58,869 bases of DNA from Acetobacteraceae bacterium (GCA_009693865.1 SHWL01000011.1:1-58869); one strand, 5' to 3'; shown: positions 7,431-15,992, numbered from the stretch's first letter. Numbers and translations: made by a program. Notes: generated from the sequence alone by a model not told the origin.

Positions 7431-8840
7431 TCAATGCCCGGCGTGCGACCCCGAGAAATCGGGCGCGGCGAGGCCGGACGCCGCGAGTTGACGGACCAGC
7501 GCCGCTTTCAGCGTCTCCAGACCCGCCGCGGTCTTCGCCTCGGCTCGCGCGACCAGCACCGCCTGGGTATTGGACGCCCGCAGAAGCCACCAGCCGTCAT
7601 CGGTCAGCACCCTGACGCCATCGGTTTCCGACACGGTCGCGCCATCCTGGCGCAAGCGGGCCGCGACTTCCTCGATCACCTTGAATTTCCGCACATCGTC
7701 GCAATCGAAACGGAGTTCCGGAGTGTTGACGACCTGGGGCAACGCCAGGCGCAGCCCCGACAATGGCTGGTCCGACCGCGCGAGGATGCCCAACGTGCGC
7801 ACCGCGGCGTAGAGCGCATCGTCGAAACCGTACCATTTGTCCGCGAAGAAGATATGTCCGGACATCTCACCCGCCAGCGGGCAGCCGGTCTCCGCCATTT
7901 TCGATTTGATCAGAGAATGACCAGTTTTCCACATCAGCGGCTTGCCGCCGGCGCGAGCGATTTCGTCGAACAATACCTGGCTCGCTTTGACGTCCGCGAT
8001 GATCGTGGCGCCGGGGTGAGTTTTCAGCACATCGCGGGCCAGCAGCACCATCAATTGATCGCCGAACATGATCGTGCCGGTGTTGTCCACCAGGCCGATG
8101 CGGTCCGCGTCGCCATCGAAGGCGATGCCGATATCGGCATCGCGCGCCTGAACCTCATGGATCAGTTGCACGAGATTGGCGGGCACCGTCGGGTCCGGAT
8201 GATGCGCCGGAAACGTGCCGTCGATCGCGCCGTTCAGCACGGTGTGGTCGCCGGGCAATGCCGCCACGAGGTCCGCCAGCACGTCGCCGGCCGAGCCGTT
8301 GCCGTTGTCCCAGACCACCTTCAGCCGGCGAGTCCCGCCGTCCCAATCGGACAGCAGCCGTTTCACATACTCATCGGCGACGTCGACCGTCCGCGCGGCC
8401 GCCGCGGCCTCTGGGACCACGTCGCCGTCGCGCGCCATTTGGCCGATTTGCTGGATTTGCGGGCCGAAGAATGGTTTGCAGCCCAGCATTATTTTGAAAC
8501 CGTTATAATCGGGCGGATTATGACTGCCGGTGACCATGATCGCGCCACCGGTCTTCATCACGGTGGCGGCATAATAAAGCATGGGCGTTGGACCGCGCCC
8601 GATATTCACCACCTCGATCCCGCTGGCTCGCAGGCCTTGCGATAACCCATCGGCCATGCCGGGACTGGACAGCCGCCCGTCGTAACCAACCGCCGTGGTT
8701 GTCCCTCCGGCGCGCGCGACGACGGTGCCAAAACAACGGCCAATGGCGAAGGCGTCATCCCGCGAGAGGGTCCGCCCCACGATCCCGCGAATGTCGTATT
8801 CCCGCAGCGACGTCGGGTCGAACTCATGGCTGAATGGCAT
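7431..8840 (-). CDS. Phosphomannomutase/phosphoglucomutase
   Basis: The 469-residue protein is of the AlgC/PMM-PGM type in the alpha-D-phosphohexomutase superfamily. It interconverts hexose-1- and hexose-6-phosphates through a phosphoserine in TGSHNPPDYNGFK (Ser106). The Mg2+ loop is FDGDADR, the sugar-binding loop is GEMSGH, and the C-terminal phosphate-binding domain ends near LLRASNTQAVLVARAEAK. It lies 12 bases downstream of galU in the same direction, so the two are probably one unit supplying glucose-1-phosphate and UDP-glucose (and possibly mannose-1-phosphate) for lipopolysaccharide, exopolysaccharide or trehalose. Length and motifs are complete. Confidence 0.93.
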   Translation of the reverse strand: MPFSHEFDPTSLREYDIRGIVGRTLSRDDAFAIGRCFGTVVARAGGTTTAVGYDGRLSSPGMADGLSQGLRASGIEVVNIGRGPTPMLYYAATVMKTGGAIMVTGSHNPPDYNGFKIMLGCKPFFGPQIQQIGQMARDGDVVPEAAAAARTVDVADEYVKRLLSDWDGGTRRLKVVWDNGNGSAGDVLADLVAALPGDHTVLNGAIDGTFPAHHPDPTVPANLVQLIHEVQARDADIGIAFDGDADRIGLVDNTGTIMFGDQLMVLLARDVLKTHPGATIIADVKASQVLFDEIARAGGKPLMWKTGHSLIKSKMAETGCPLAGEMSGHIFFADKWYGFDDALYAAVRTLGILARSDQPLSGLRLALPQVVNTPELRFDCDDVRKFKVIEEVAARLRQDGATVSETDGVRVLTDDGWWLLRASNTQAVLVARAEAKTAAGLETLKAALVRQLAASGLAAPDFSGSHAGH

Positions 8841-8852
8841 GGGACAACTCTG

Positions 8853-9722
8853 TCATCGATAATGTTTCAGAAACGCGCGGACCGCGTCGGCGAGGTCCGG
8901 CCGCTTCAGCGCAAAGGCAATCTGCGCCTCCAGGTAACCCGCCTTATCGCCGCAGTCGAAGCGTTTGCCCTCGTACCGCAGACCGTGAAACGGTTGATGG
9001 CCAATCAGTTTCGCCATCGCGTCGGTCAACTGGATTTCGTTGCCCGCGCCACGTTCCATCTTCGCGAGGTGTCCAATAACTTCCGGCATCAGGATATAGC
9101 GGCCGATCACGGACAGGGTTGACGGAGCGTCCGCGGGCGCCGGTTTCTCGACGACACCCCTGACCTCCACGAGGCGCCCGTCGTCCGCGCCTGTTTTGAG
9201 GATTCCGTAACGGTTCGTGTGCTCCCGCGGCACATCGACGACCGCCACGACATTGCCGCCGGTCCGGGCATAGGCCTCGGCCAACTGTGTCATGCAGGGA
9301 GTTTCAGACAGGATCAGGTCGTCGGGCAGTAAAATCGCGAAGGGATCGTCGCCGATAAAGGCGCGGGCGCACCAGATCGCGTGGCCGAGTCCCAGGGGAA
9401 CCTGCTGGCGGACCGTCAACAACGAGCCCGGCGCTATCCGTATTGCGTCCAATTGAGCAAGCGCCTCGACACGGTTGCGCTCCCGTAATGTCGCCTCCAG
9501 CTCGTAGGCGATGTCGAAATGTTCGACCAGCGCGGTTTTGCCGCGGCCGGTGACGAAGCAGAACTGCTCGATCCCGGCGGCGCGCGCTTCCTCGACCGCG
9601 TATTGGATCAAGGGCTTGTCCACCACGGGCAGCATTTCCTTGGCCAGCGCCTTGGTGGCGGGCAGGAAGCGGGTTCCCAACCCGGCGACGGGCAAGACGG
9701 CTTTGCGTAATTTCTTGGGCAC
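8853..9722 (-). CDS. galU: UTP--glucose-1-phosphate uridylyltransferase
   Basis: The 289-residue nucleotidyltransferase makes UDP-glucose from UTP and glucose-1-phosphate. The nucleotide-binding signature is AGLGTRFLPATKALAKEMLP near the N-terminus. It is followed by PLIQYAVEEA, the sugar-binding region LPDDLI and VEKPAPADAPS, and a C-terminal LTDAM...YEGKRFDCGDKAGY block, all typical of bacterial GalU. The likely start is GTG 9722; TTG 9725 is the alternative. It is followed after 130 bases upstream by a convergently unrelated J-domain gene and is co-directional with phosphoglucomutase downstream, forming a two-gene sugar-nucleotide operon. Confidence 0.95.
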   Translation of the reverse strand: MPKKLRKAVLPVAGLGTRFLPATKALAKEMLPVVDKPLIQYAVEEARAAGIEQFCFVTGRGKTALVEHFDIAYELEATLRERNRVEALAQLDAIRIAPGSLLTVRQQVPLGLGHAIWCARAFIGDDPFAILLPDDLILSETPCMTQLAEAYARTGGNVVAVVDVPREHTNRYGILKTGADDGRLVEVRGVVEKPAPADAPSTLSVIGRYILMPEVIGHLAKMERGAGNEIQLTDAMAKLIGHQPFHGLRYEGKRFDCGDKAGYLEAQIAFALKRPDLADAVRAFLKHYR

Positions 9723-9837
9723 CAAGTCTCTCCAGCTGCTTCGTCCGGTCCGGGATGCACCATGTCCCCCAGGCCAAATTGTGGCGCGGTTACAACGTGA
9801 CGATTTTCGGCGCGATTACAACCCAAAGTTGTCGATT

Positions 9838-10299
9838 CTACCCCAACAAAACATCGCGCGCCTGATTGATCCGCGACGCCAGCCAATCCGAGCCACCTGT
9901 ATCCGGGTGCGCCATTCGCATCAGCCGCCGATGCGCGGCGTTGATCTCATCCGCGCTTGCCCCTGATTTCAACCCCAGGATTTCATACGCCTCCGACCGG
10001 CTCATCCCCGATCCAGGCCGCCGTGGGCTCGGACCGCTGGTTCCTCCGGCGGTCCCGGCGCCAGGCGTTGACCGCCCGTCCTGCCAGCGCCGCCACAGCG
10101 CGGGTCCGACAAACACCAGGCTGAACAGTGCCTGAACGCCGCGCCCGCTCAAAAACAACAGGACGGTCAGAACGATACCGGCCAGGGCGGCGATCCATTT
10201 GAGCAGGACGTAAATGGAAGCGACCGAGGCGCGCTCGAACGCCCGCAGGCCAAGCAGCAATACGGCCAGGATCACGATTCCGAGTAACAGCCAGAGCAT
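9838..10299 (-). CDS. Membrane-anchored J-domain (DnaJ-like) protein
   Basis: The 153-residue protein has two hydrophobic segments at about 2-20 and 30-70. A Gly/Pro/Ser linker (about 80-98) and a short C-terminal J domain (about 100-153, YEILGLKSGASADEINAAHR) follow. The invariant HPD is present in MRMAHPDTGGSD. The layout resembles DjlA-like and mitochondrial Tim14/Pam18-like co-chaperones, whose cytosolic J domain stimulates an Hsp70 ATPase at the membrane. It is monocistronic as far as can be seen; the partner DnaK is not in the window. Topology is inferred from hydrophobicity only. Confidence 0.8.
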   Translation of the reverse strand: MLWLLLGIVILAVLLLGLRAFERASVASIYVLLKWIAALAGIVLTVLLFLSGRGVQALFSLVFVGPALWRRWQDGRSTPGAGTAGGTSGPSPRRPGSGMSRSEAYEILGLKSGASADEINAAHRRLMRMAHPDTGGSDWLASRINQARDVLLG

Positions 10300-10362
10300 A
10301 TCAGAGGGTCATTCCATTACCGGCACGCAGACATGGACCCGCCCCCGCATCGCCGCAATCCC

Positions 10363-11256
10363 CTATGCCGCCGCCACTTTCTGGGCTTCCACCACCGCCA
10401 GCGCGCTGAGGTTCACGATACCGCGGGCGGTCACGCCGGGGACCACGACGTGGATCGGTTTCGACATGCCAAGAAGCATCGGCCCGATCGCCAACCCATC
10501 GGCCGCGGCCTTCAGCAGGTTGAAGGCGATATTCGCCAAATCCAGGTTCGGCATGATCAGCAGATTGGCGGCGCCGGTCAGCGTGCTATCGGGAACCGCG
10601 TCGTCGCGAATCGACTGCACCTACGCGGCATCCCCAGGCATTTCGCCGTCGATCTCAAGCGCGGCGGCCCCGGCGCCAGAGGTGACCAGTTTCGCGTCGG
10701 ACAGAGACTTGCCCTGAAGCAACAGACCGTTCCGCACCGCGGCGGCGACGGTGATCGCGGTGCCGTGCTGGTCGTCGTGAAACACCGGGATGCCCACGCG
10801 AGCGCGCAGGTTCGCCGCTATCGCGAAACATTCCGGGGCTTTGATGTCGTCCAAATTGATGGCGCCGAAGGTCGGCTCCAACGCCGCCACCACGTCGCGG
10901 AACCGCTCCGGGTCCTGGGCGTCCACCTCGATGTCGAACACGTCGATGCCGGCGAATTTCTTGAACAGGACGGCTTTGCCTTCCATCACGGGCTTGCCAG
11001 CGAGGGCGCCGATGTTGCCCAGTCCGAGGACGGCGGTGCCGTTGGAGATGACGCCGGCGAGGTTGCCGCGGGCGGTGTAATCGCGCGCGGTTTCCGGATC
11101 GGCGACGATCGCCTCGCGGGCGACGGCGACACCGGGGGAATAGGCCAGCGACAGGTCGCGCTGGGTCGTCATGCGCGTGGTGGCCTCGATGGCCAGTTTC
11201 CCGGGGCGCGGATAGCGGTGGTAGTCGAGCGCGGCCTTTCGGAAGTCATCGTCCAT
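10363..11256 (-). pseudogene. maeB: NADP-malic enzyme (MaeB type) with large internal deletion and nonsense codon
   Basis: The first 200 codons from ATG 11256 are a normal malic enzyme N-terminus: [40 protein letters not shown] and [10 protein letters not shown]. After [13 protein letters not shown] the sequence jumps to DGEMPGDAA, a motif near the C-terminus of the phosphotransacetylase-like domain. It then meets TAG at about 10621-10623 and continues in the same frame as QSIRDDAVPD, GAANLLIMPNLD and IAFNLLKAAADG to a second TAG at 10363. Intact MaeB proteins are about 750-770 residues; about 465 codons are missing. The catalytic and NADP sites are lost, so no enzyme can result. The reading frame is preserved across the deletion. 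Confidence 0.88.
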
Positions 11257-11257
11257 C

Positions 11258-11570
11258 AGGGGCTACGGCGGCGCCAAAATCCATGCGGCGGAACATGCCT
11301 GACCCATTGCCCGTGCTGTTGCCTGGCCGCCTGGCGATCGACCGGCGGCATCAAAACCTCGGGCTCGGTCAGGCGCTGCTGCGAGACGCGATGCTGCGCG
11401 CGGCGGCCATTTCCCGGGAAACCGGTGTGTTCGCCATCCTGCTTCACGCGTTGCCGGAACCAGCCAAACGATTTTATGTGTCGCGCGGCTTCGCGGAGTC
11501 GCCGTTGCAGCCAATGACATCGATCATGACCTTGCAGACGGTGCGGCAGATCCTGACCGAAGCGGATTGA
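11258..11570 (+). pseudogene. GNAT acetyltransferase (TacT-type toxin), 5'-truncated
   Basis: The open frame shows only the C-terminal half of a GNAT protein of the TacT family, toxins that acetylate aminoacyl-tRNA. MRRNMPDPLPVLLPGRLAID is followed by the acetyl-CoA loop RRHQNLGLGQALL, then VFAILLHALPEPAKRFYVSRGF. Family members have about 75 more residues in front and are normally preceded by a DUF1778 ribbon-helix-helix antitoxin; neither is here. The truncation point falls within two bases of the start codon of the divergent malic enzyme pseudogene, suggesting one deletion removed the intervening DNA. Translation from ATG 11283 would give a 95-residue fragment, presumably inactive. Confidence 0.7.
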
Positions 11571-11645
11571 GGATACGGAGATACGTCCCAAGTCCGGCCT
11601 CGCGGCGTTCGATCGCGATAATCCAGGCGGCGGTCAGACGGAATC

Positions 11646-11849
11646 TCAGTGCATGAACAGTTTCACGGCGACCGCGATCTGAAAGGCGAGGACGAACCCG
11701 ACCATCCATTTCACCAGAAGCAGTTCAGCCTTGATCGACGCTACGTCGTCGTCACGCTTGCTCAGGGCCGTGGCGGCTTTCAGCGCCTTGTCCTCCGGGA
11801 TGTCGATCGCCCGGAAGGCTTCAAATACTTCGCTTTGCATGACACTCAT
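11646..11849 (-). CDS. CCDC90/DUF1640-like small coiled-coil membrane protein
   Basis: This 67-residue protein has an N-terminal amphipathic helix (VFEAFRAIDIPEDKALKAAT), a short charged coiled-coil segment (about 30-45) and a C-terminal transmembrane helix (KWMVGFVLAFQIAVAVKLF). That order is typical of the short bacterial CCDC90/DUF1640-like proteins, related in shape to mitochondrial MCUR1/CCDC90, whose bacterial role is not established. It stands alone in a stretch of decayed genes but has an intact frame. Alternative: an unrelated tail-anchored small protein. Confidence 0.6.
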   Translation of the reverse strand: MSVMQSEVFEAFRAIDIPEDKALKAATALSKRDDDVASIKAELLLVKWMVGFVLAFQIAVAVKLFMH

Positions 11850-12008
11850 TGTCGCGGCATCACTCCCTGCTCAAGCCAGACCGGGCATGCCCGGCGGCCT
11901 TAGGGCAATCCTATACCACATGCGCGATCGCCCGGCACGCATCGCGTGAAAGATCGTGCAGCCGGATGATTGCCTGCTTTGACCGGCATCCCCACAGCCT
12001 GGAGGCTC

Positions 12009-12041
12009 GTTACGGACTTAATTGGGGTGAACGTCCGTAAC
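12009..12041 (-). terminator. Hairpin after the amidohydrolase gene
   Basis: GTTACGGAC and GTCCGTAAC form a perfect 9-bp stem with a 15-base loop, 22 bases beyond the amidohydrolase stop codon at the end of the leftward cluster. Further flanking complementarity (GGCTCG / CGAGCC) extends it. There is no T-run, so it may stabilise the mRNA 3' end or act with Rho rather than as an intrinsic terminator. Confidence 0.4.
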
Positions 12042-12062
12042 CGGCTGGCGAGCCAGGCCCCA

Positions 12063-13058
12063 TCAAACCGGCAACCGCATCAACCGGTCCGCGTTCCCGT
12101 GCGCGATCTTCTCCCGGTCCACGGGCGACACCGGCAGCGCATCCAGAAACGCCCGCGCCCGCGCATTCGACGCGAACGGATAATCGACCGAGAACATGAT
12201 CCGGTCCGCGCCAAATGTCGTGAGTGCCGCCATGAACGGCGCCACGCTGAAGAATCCGCTGGTCGTGATCCACACCTGATCCAGGATCGTCTGCCCGACC
12301 GAGCGCGTGAGATGCTTCTTCGCCTCCAGGTTGGTGGTTTCATCGATCCGGGTCAGCATGAACGGCAGTGCCTCGCCCATGTGGCCGATGACGAGTTGCA
12401 GGCGGGGGTGACGGTCGAGCGCGCCGCTCAACACCAGCCGCAGCGTGTGGATCGCGGTCTCCGCGTGCCAGCCCCATGCGGACAACGCCAGCGTGAAGCT
12501 GAAATTACCCGGCAGCCGATCGAAGTAAGCGTTTCGCACGACTTCCGCCGGGATGCCGGGATGGATGTAGATGGGAACGTCGAGGGCGGCGGCCCGCGCC
12601 AGGATCGGGTCGAACGACGGATCGTCGAGGAACAGCCCATCCGTCGGACCGTTCACCAGCACGCCGTGGAAGCCGAGGTCCTTGACCGCGCGCTCCAACT
12701 CGTCCGCCGCCGCCGCGGGCGCCAGCATCGGTAAATGCGCGAAGCCGCGAAGCCGATCCGGATGGCGGGCGACCGCCGCGGCCAACGCATCGTTGTAGTC
12801 CCGCGCCATCGCGATCCCGGCCTGACCCGGCACAAGGTCCGCTCCCGGGCCCGCCACCGAGAGCACCTGCGTGGTGATCCCGCTCGCATCCATGTCCGCG
12901 AGCCGCGCGCCGCCAAGGTGGCTCAACTCGTCCCGCCTGGTGGTTTGCGCCCAGACGAAGTCGGGGCCGGGGAAGCCGCGGCGTTTGATCGCGTCCGGAT
13001 CGATCCGGCTCACGATCGCGGGAACGGTGAAATGCTCTTCCAACGCGACGATACGCAT
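12063..13058 (-). CDS. Amidohydrolase-family aromatic decarboxylase (ACMSD / gamma-resorcylate decarboxylase type)
   Basis: The 331-residue protein starts at ATG 13058 behind GGGAGAGG. The N-terminal metal motif MRIVALEEHFTVP has Glu-x-His, as in gamma-resorcylate and salicylate-type non-oxidative decarboxylases rather than the His-x-His of hydrolases. Further ligands are IYIHPGIP, VIGHMGEALPF and FSVDYPFA. Members decarboxylate aromatic or muconate-semialdehyde acids using Zn2+ or Mn2+. It is last in a leftward group with a flavin monooxygenase and an alpha/beta hydrolase, suggesting breakdown of an aromatic or heterocyclic compound. The substrate cannot be named. Confidence 0.8.
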   Translation of the reverse strand: MRIVALEEHFTVPAIVSRIDPDAIKRRGFPGPDFVWAQTTRRDELSHLGGARLADMDASGITTQVLSVAGPGADLVPGQAGIAMARDYNDALAAAVARHPDRLRGFAHLPMLAPAAAADELERAVKDLGFHGVLVNGPTDGLFLDDPSFDPILARAAALDVPIYIHPGIPAEVVRNAYFDRLPGNFSFTLALSAWGWHAETAIHTLRLVLSGALDRHPRLQLVIGHMGEALPFMLTRIDETTNLEAKKHLTRSVGQTILDQVWITTSGFFSVAPFMAALTTFGADRIMFSVDYPFASNARARAFLDALPVSPVDREKIAHGNADRLMRLPV

Positions 13059-13143
13059 GCGACCTCTCCCCCAGGACAAAGGGCGAGTGTCGCACGTCGC
13101 TGGCGCGGTGACCAACCGTCAGTCGCGCAAGGCGGAGACGGTA

Positions 13144-14385
13144 TTACTCCGCCGCGGCCTTCCGCGTCGTCAGGTCCGTCGAATACCGCAGATGCACCGG
13201 CGCGTTCGCCTCCCACGGATCCTTCAGGCCGAGTTTCGCGCCATGAGCCTTCACCTCCGGCACGACCTCCTTGAACAGCAACTCGATGCAGCGCTTGCGA
13301 TCGGCGGCGCTGACGTTACCGTCATTGGCCCAGATCCCCATGATGCCGGGACGGGTATTTTCGATGATCCATTTCAGCTTCTCGACCACCTGCTTCGGCG
13401 TGCCCGCGACGATCATGGTGCTTTCCATCTGCTCCTCGAACGTCATCGCCCCCCGCGGGTTCTTGGCGCGGCCGGTGGCGAACTGGACGAAGCCGCGACG
13501 GCCGGACGGCGAGAAATACCCCGACGGATTGGCCCACACGGGATGCGCGAGACCGGTGAACTCACCCTGCATCCACATGAACTGGCGCGCGTTCTGGATC
13601 GCCTTTTCTTCGGTATCCTGCACGTGAACGCGGATCAGGTAGCCGAAATTCTCGGGACCGGCGACGTAACCGCAATCGGCGGCCGTTTCCGAGTACAGCT
13701 TGAAGATTTCCTTCGTGTGGTCGATCGCCGTGTTCAGCGCGATGTAGGGGTAGCGCTGCTGCGCCGTCCACACGATGGTTTCCCTCGACAGCACACCCGG
13801 CACCCACACCCGCGGATAGGGTTTCTGCAATGGAACCGCCCACGGATTGACGGTGCGATGCTGGTAATGCGTGCCCTCGAAGCGGAACGGCCCCGGCTGC
13901 GTCCAGATTTTCTGGATCAGGTCATGCGCTTCGATAAAGCGCTCGCGATTGAACGCGGGGTTCACGCCCGCCGCCAACTGCTCCTGCCCGCCGCCGCGCA
14001 CGAACCCCGGGACCAGCCGGCCGTTGGAGATCATGTCGATCATGGCCAGTTCCTCGGCCATGCGGATCGGATTGTCGCACAACGGCAACGGATTGCCGAG
14101 AATGACGATCTTCACCCGTTTGGTCGTGGCGGCGAGGATCGAGGCGAATATGTTGGTTTTCGCCTGCATGCAGAACGGCGCGTTGTGATGCTCGTTCAGC
14201 ATGATCCCGTCGGCGCCGCAGTCCTCGGCGAGGATGTAGTCCTCCAGATATTCGTTATACAGGCGGCTGGCCGCGACGGAATCGAAGTGGCTGTTGGAGA
14301 AGGTCAGCGCGGTCGCGCCGTAATCGAGTCCCTTCTGAGCATCGTAGGCCGACATCGGCTGCTCGGTGAAATACATCATATGCAT
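13144..14385 (-). CDS. Luciferase-like (LLM class) flavin-dependent monooxygenase
   Basis: The 413-residue protein has bacterial-luciferase family features: an N-terminal MMYFTEQPMSAYD, the LAEDCGADGIMLNEHHNAPF block (about 55-75), VKIVILGNPLPL, MIDMISNGRLVPGFVRGGG (about 125-145) and a C-terminal VAGTPKQVVEKLKWI. These FMNH2-dependent enzymes use O2 and need a separate reductase, which is not seen here. The C-terminal CIELLFKEVVPEVKAH is usual for long LLM proteins that act on small organic molecules. It sits 15 bases after the alpha/beta hydrolase gene, in one transcription unit. Confidence 0.88.
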   Translation of the reverse strand: MHMMYFTEQPMSAYDAQKGLDYGATALTFSNSHFDSVAASRLYNEYLEDYILAEDCGADGIMLNEHHNAPFCMQAKTNIFASILAATTKRVKIVILGNPLPLCDNPIRMAEELAMIDMISNGRLVPGFVRGGGQEQLAAGVNPAFNRERFIEAHDLIQKIWTQPGPFRFEGTHYQHRTVNPWAVPLQKPYPRVWVPGVLSRETIVWTAQQRYPYIALNTAIDHTKEIFKLYSETAADCGYVAGPENFGYLIRVHVQDTEEKAIQNARQFMWMQGEFTGLAHPVWANPSGYFSPSGRRGFVQFATGRAKNPRGAMTFEEQMESTMIVAGTPKQVVEKLKWIIENTRPGIMGIWANDGNVSAADRKRCIELLFKEVVPEVKAHGAKLGLKDPWEANAPVHLRYSTDLTTRKAAAE

Positions 14386-14400
14386 GGCGGCGGTCCTCCT

Positions 14401-15180
14401 TCAGGCGGCGTTGATGAAGTCGATGACGAGTTTGGCGACTTTCGCGGGCTGCTCCATTTCCGCGAAGTGGCCGCATTCGGCGACGGTCGTCATCGTCGCG
14501 TTACGAAGTGCCTTGGTGTAGGCATGGCCCGCGCTGATCGGCACGATCTGGTCGTCGTCGCCCCAGATCACCTGAGCCGGCGTGCGGACGCCGCCTAGCA
14601 AATGCGGCAGGGTCTGGCTGTACATGTAGGGCTTCCACGCAGTCCGGAAACACATTTCCCGGCAGACATCCCACTGTTCCAACTGGTCGGTATCGGCCTC
14701 GCCATAGACGCTGGCGAAGGCGTCCTGGCTGTGGAACCCGGCTTTCGGATAGTCGAGATATGAGACAATCGCCTGATCCGCGATATCGCCTTCCGGCGGC
14801 TTGATACCCATCGGCGCGACCAGCGACAGGCGGCGGTAAGTCCGCGGCGACTGGCTGACCATCTCCGCGGCGATCCATCCGCCGAAGCCCAGGCCCACGA
14901 GGTTCACGTTCTCCACCCCCAGATCGGCGAGCAGCCAGGTGTGCATCGCGGCGATGTCGCGGGGATGGCGGATCCATTCCGGCCGCTGCGATTTGCCCCA
15001 GCCCGGGTGGTGCGGCACGATGACGTCGAACTGCTCCGCCAGCGAGTCATAAAACGGTAATCTGTCGGCCGTACCAATGTCGTGGTGCAGCACGAGCACG
15101 GTCTTCCCGGACCCGGCCCGCGACAGGTGCATCTTCGACCCCGCGATCTCCGTGACTGAGTCTTTCCAGGTCACAGGCAT
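14401..15180 (-). CDS. Alpha/beta-hydrolase fold protein lacking the nucleophile serine
   Basis: The 259-residue protein (ATG 15180) has the fold landmarks HHDIG (oxyanion region), HHPGWGKS, the elbow strand and loop VNLVGLGFGGWIAAEM, WGDDDQIVP (acid, 208-210) and ECGHFAEM (His238). The nucleophile elbow, normally G-x-S-x-G, reads G-L-G-F-G, so residue 98 is Gly. Ordinary Ser-esterase chemistry is therefore unlikely. Some alpha/beta-fold proteins work without a nucleophile (cofactor-less dioxygenases, lyases). The gene is tightly linked to the LLM monooxygenase, which suggests a joint step on an oxygenated intermediate. The substitution is seen directly; its consequence is inference. Confidence 0.8.
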   Translation of the reverse strand: MPVTWKDSVTEIAGSKMHLSRAGSGKTVLVLHHDIGTADRLPFYDSLAEQFDVIVPHHPGWGKSQRPEWIRHPRDIAAMHTWLLADLGVENVNLVGLGFGGWIAAEMVSQSPRTYRRLSLVAPMGIKPPEGDIADQAIVSYLDYPKAGFHSQDAFASVYGEADTDQLEQWDVCREMCFRTAWKPYMYSQTLPHLLGGVRTPAQVIWGDDDQIVPISAGHAYTKALRNATMTTVAECGHFAEMEQPAKVAKLVIDFINAA

Positions 15181-15283
15181 GCGATATTTCCTTCCTCGAA
15201 CGTATGATGAGGGGAAGATACTCGCGGGTAGGTTGCTTGTCCAATCGGTGGCGGCGGCGCGCGGCGAGCACGCCGCGGCGGGG

Positions 15284-15550
15284 TTATGTCGCGCCGAGGC
15301 GAGCGGCTTCTTCCTCATCCAGGCGGCGAATGGTGTCCCATTGCGGGGTCGCCATCCATTGCTTGTATTTCGCATCCCATTCCAGAATGGCCTCGACCTC
15401 GATCTCCTGGTTATCGTAACAAAGCACGCGCATGCCGTGGGTGAGTTTGCCCGCCAGCGGCGCGATATCGGCGAGCGAGCCCGGAATGCCGAGATCGAAA
15501 CGATCTTGCTCGTCGCCTTCGTTCGCGTCGAAATAGATACGGTGTAACAT
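15284..15550 (-). CDS. Small acidic protein of unknown function
   Basis: The 88-residue protein (ATG 15550) is rich in Asp/Glu and soluble, with no signal or membrane segment. It contains YFDANEGDEQDRFDLGI near the start, a hydrophobic core IEVEAILEWDAKYKQWMA and a charged end LDEEEAARLGAT. It follows another unknown gene by 14 bases in the same direction and precedes the alpha/beta hydrolase by about 100 bases. The WDAKYKQW segment looks structured, and the pair may be accessory to the LLM/hydrolase pathway. I do not recognise the family. Confidence 0.6.
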   Translation of the reverse strand: MLHRIYFDANEGDEQDRFDLGIPGSLADIAPLAGKLTHGMRVLCYDNQEIEVEAILEWDAKYKQWMATPQWDTIRRLDEEEAARLGAT

Positions 15551-15564
15551 CTTTTGTCCCCTCC

Positions 15565-15936
15565 TCATGGGACCGGCCAGGGATTCCGGCGCCGGGTGAA
15601 CACCATGCCCAGACGCGTGGCGATGTCCCGTGGCAACGGAAACGGCGCCCGGACGGTCGCATGATAATCGCCTTTCCCGGGCGTTGAAAGCACAACCTCG
15701 AAGCCAAGCCACCACAGCGTATCGCGGGTCGTCACGCTGATCCGGGCATGCGGGAGTCGGCCCGCGCGGGCCAGTTCCTCGACCGTCACACCCGGCCAGG
15801 ATTGGACCGAGAATCCGAACAAGCCAGGGACATCGCGATGCTCCCTGGTGCCCACGATCAGATCGCTGGGCCGGGCGATGCCGGCCCTGACCACATAATG
15901 CGTTCGATCCACGGCTTGCTCCGCCAAGGCCGCCAC
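15565..15936 (-). CDS. Protein of unknown function, first gene of the catabolic cluster
   Basis: A 123-residue frame opens with GTG 15936. A second GTG, 24 bases further in, would give VDRTHYVV as the N-terminus. The protein is soluble, with alternating hydrophobic residues suggesting beta structure: VRAGIARPSDLIVGTREHRD, LFGFSVQSWPG, ARISVTTRDTLWWLGFEVVL, then a basic end TRRRNPWPVP. It is co-directional with the 88-residue acidic protein 14 bases downstream; an acidic/basic pair could form a complex. No motif is recognised, and a toxin or binding-protein role cannot be excluded. Confidence 0.55.
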   Translation of the reverse strand: MAALAEQAVDRTHYVVRAGIARPSDLIVGTREHRDVPGLFGFSVQSWPGVTVEELARAGRLPHARISVTTRDTLWWLGFEVVLSTPGKGDYHATVRAPFPLPRDIATRLGMVFTRRRNPWPVP

Positions 15937-15992
15937 CCCGGGCGGCGGCGAACAGGCCGCGAAGCAAACACATCCATGTTAACGGGCGATGA

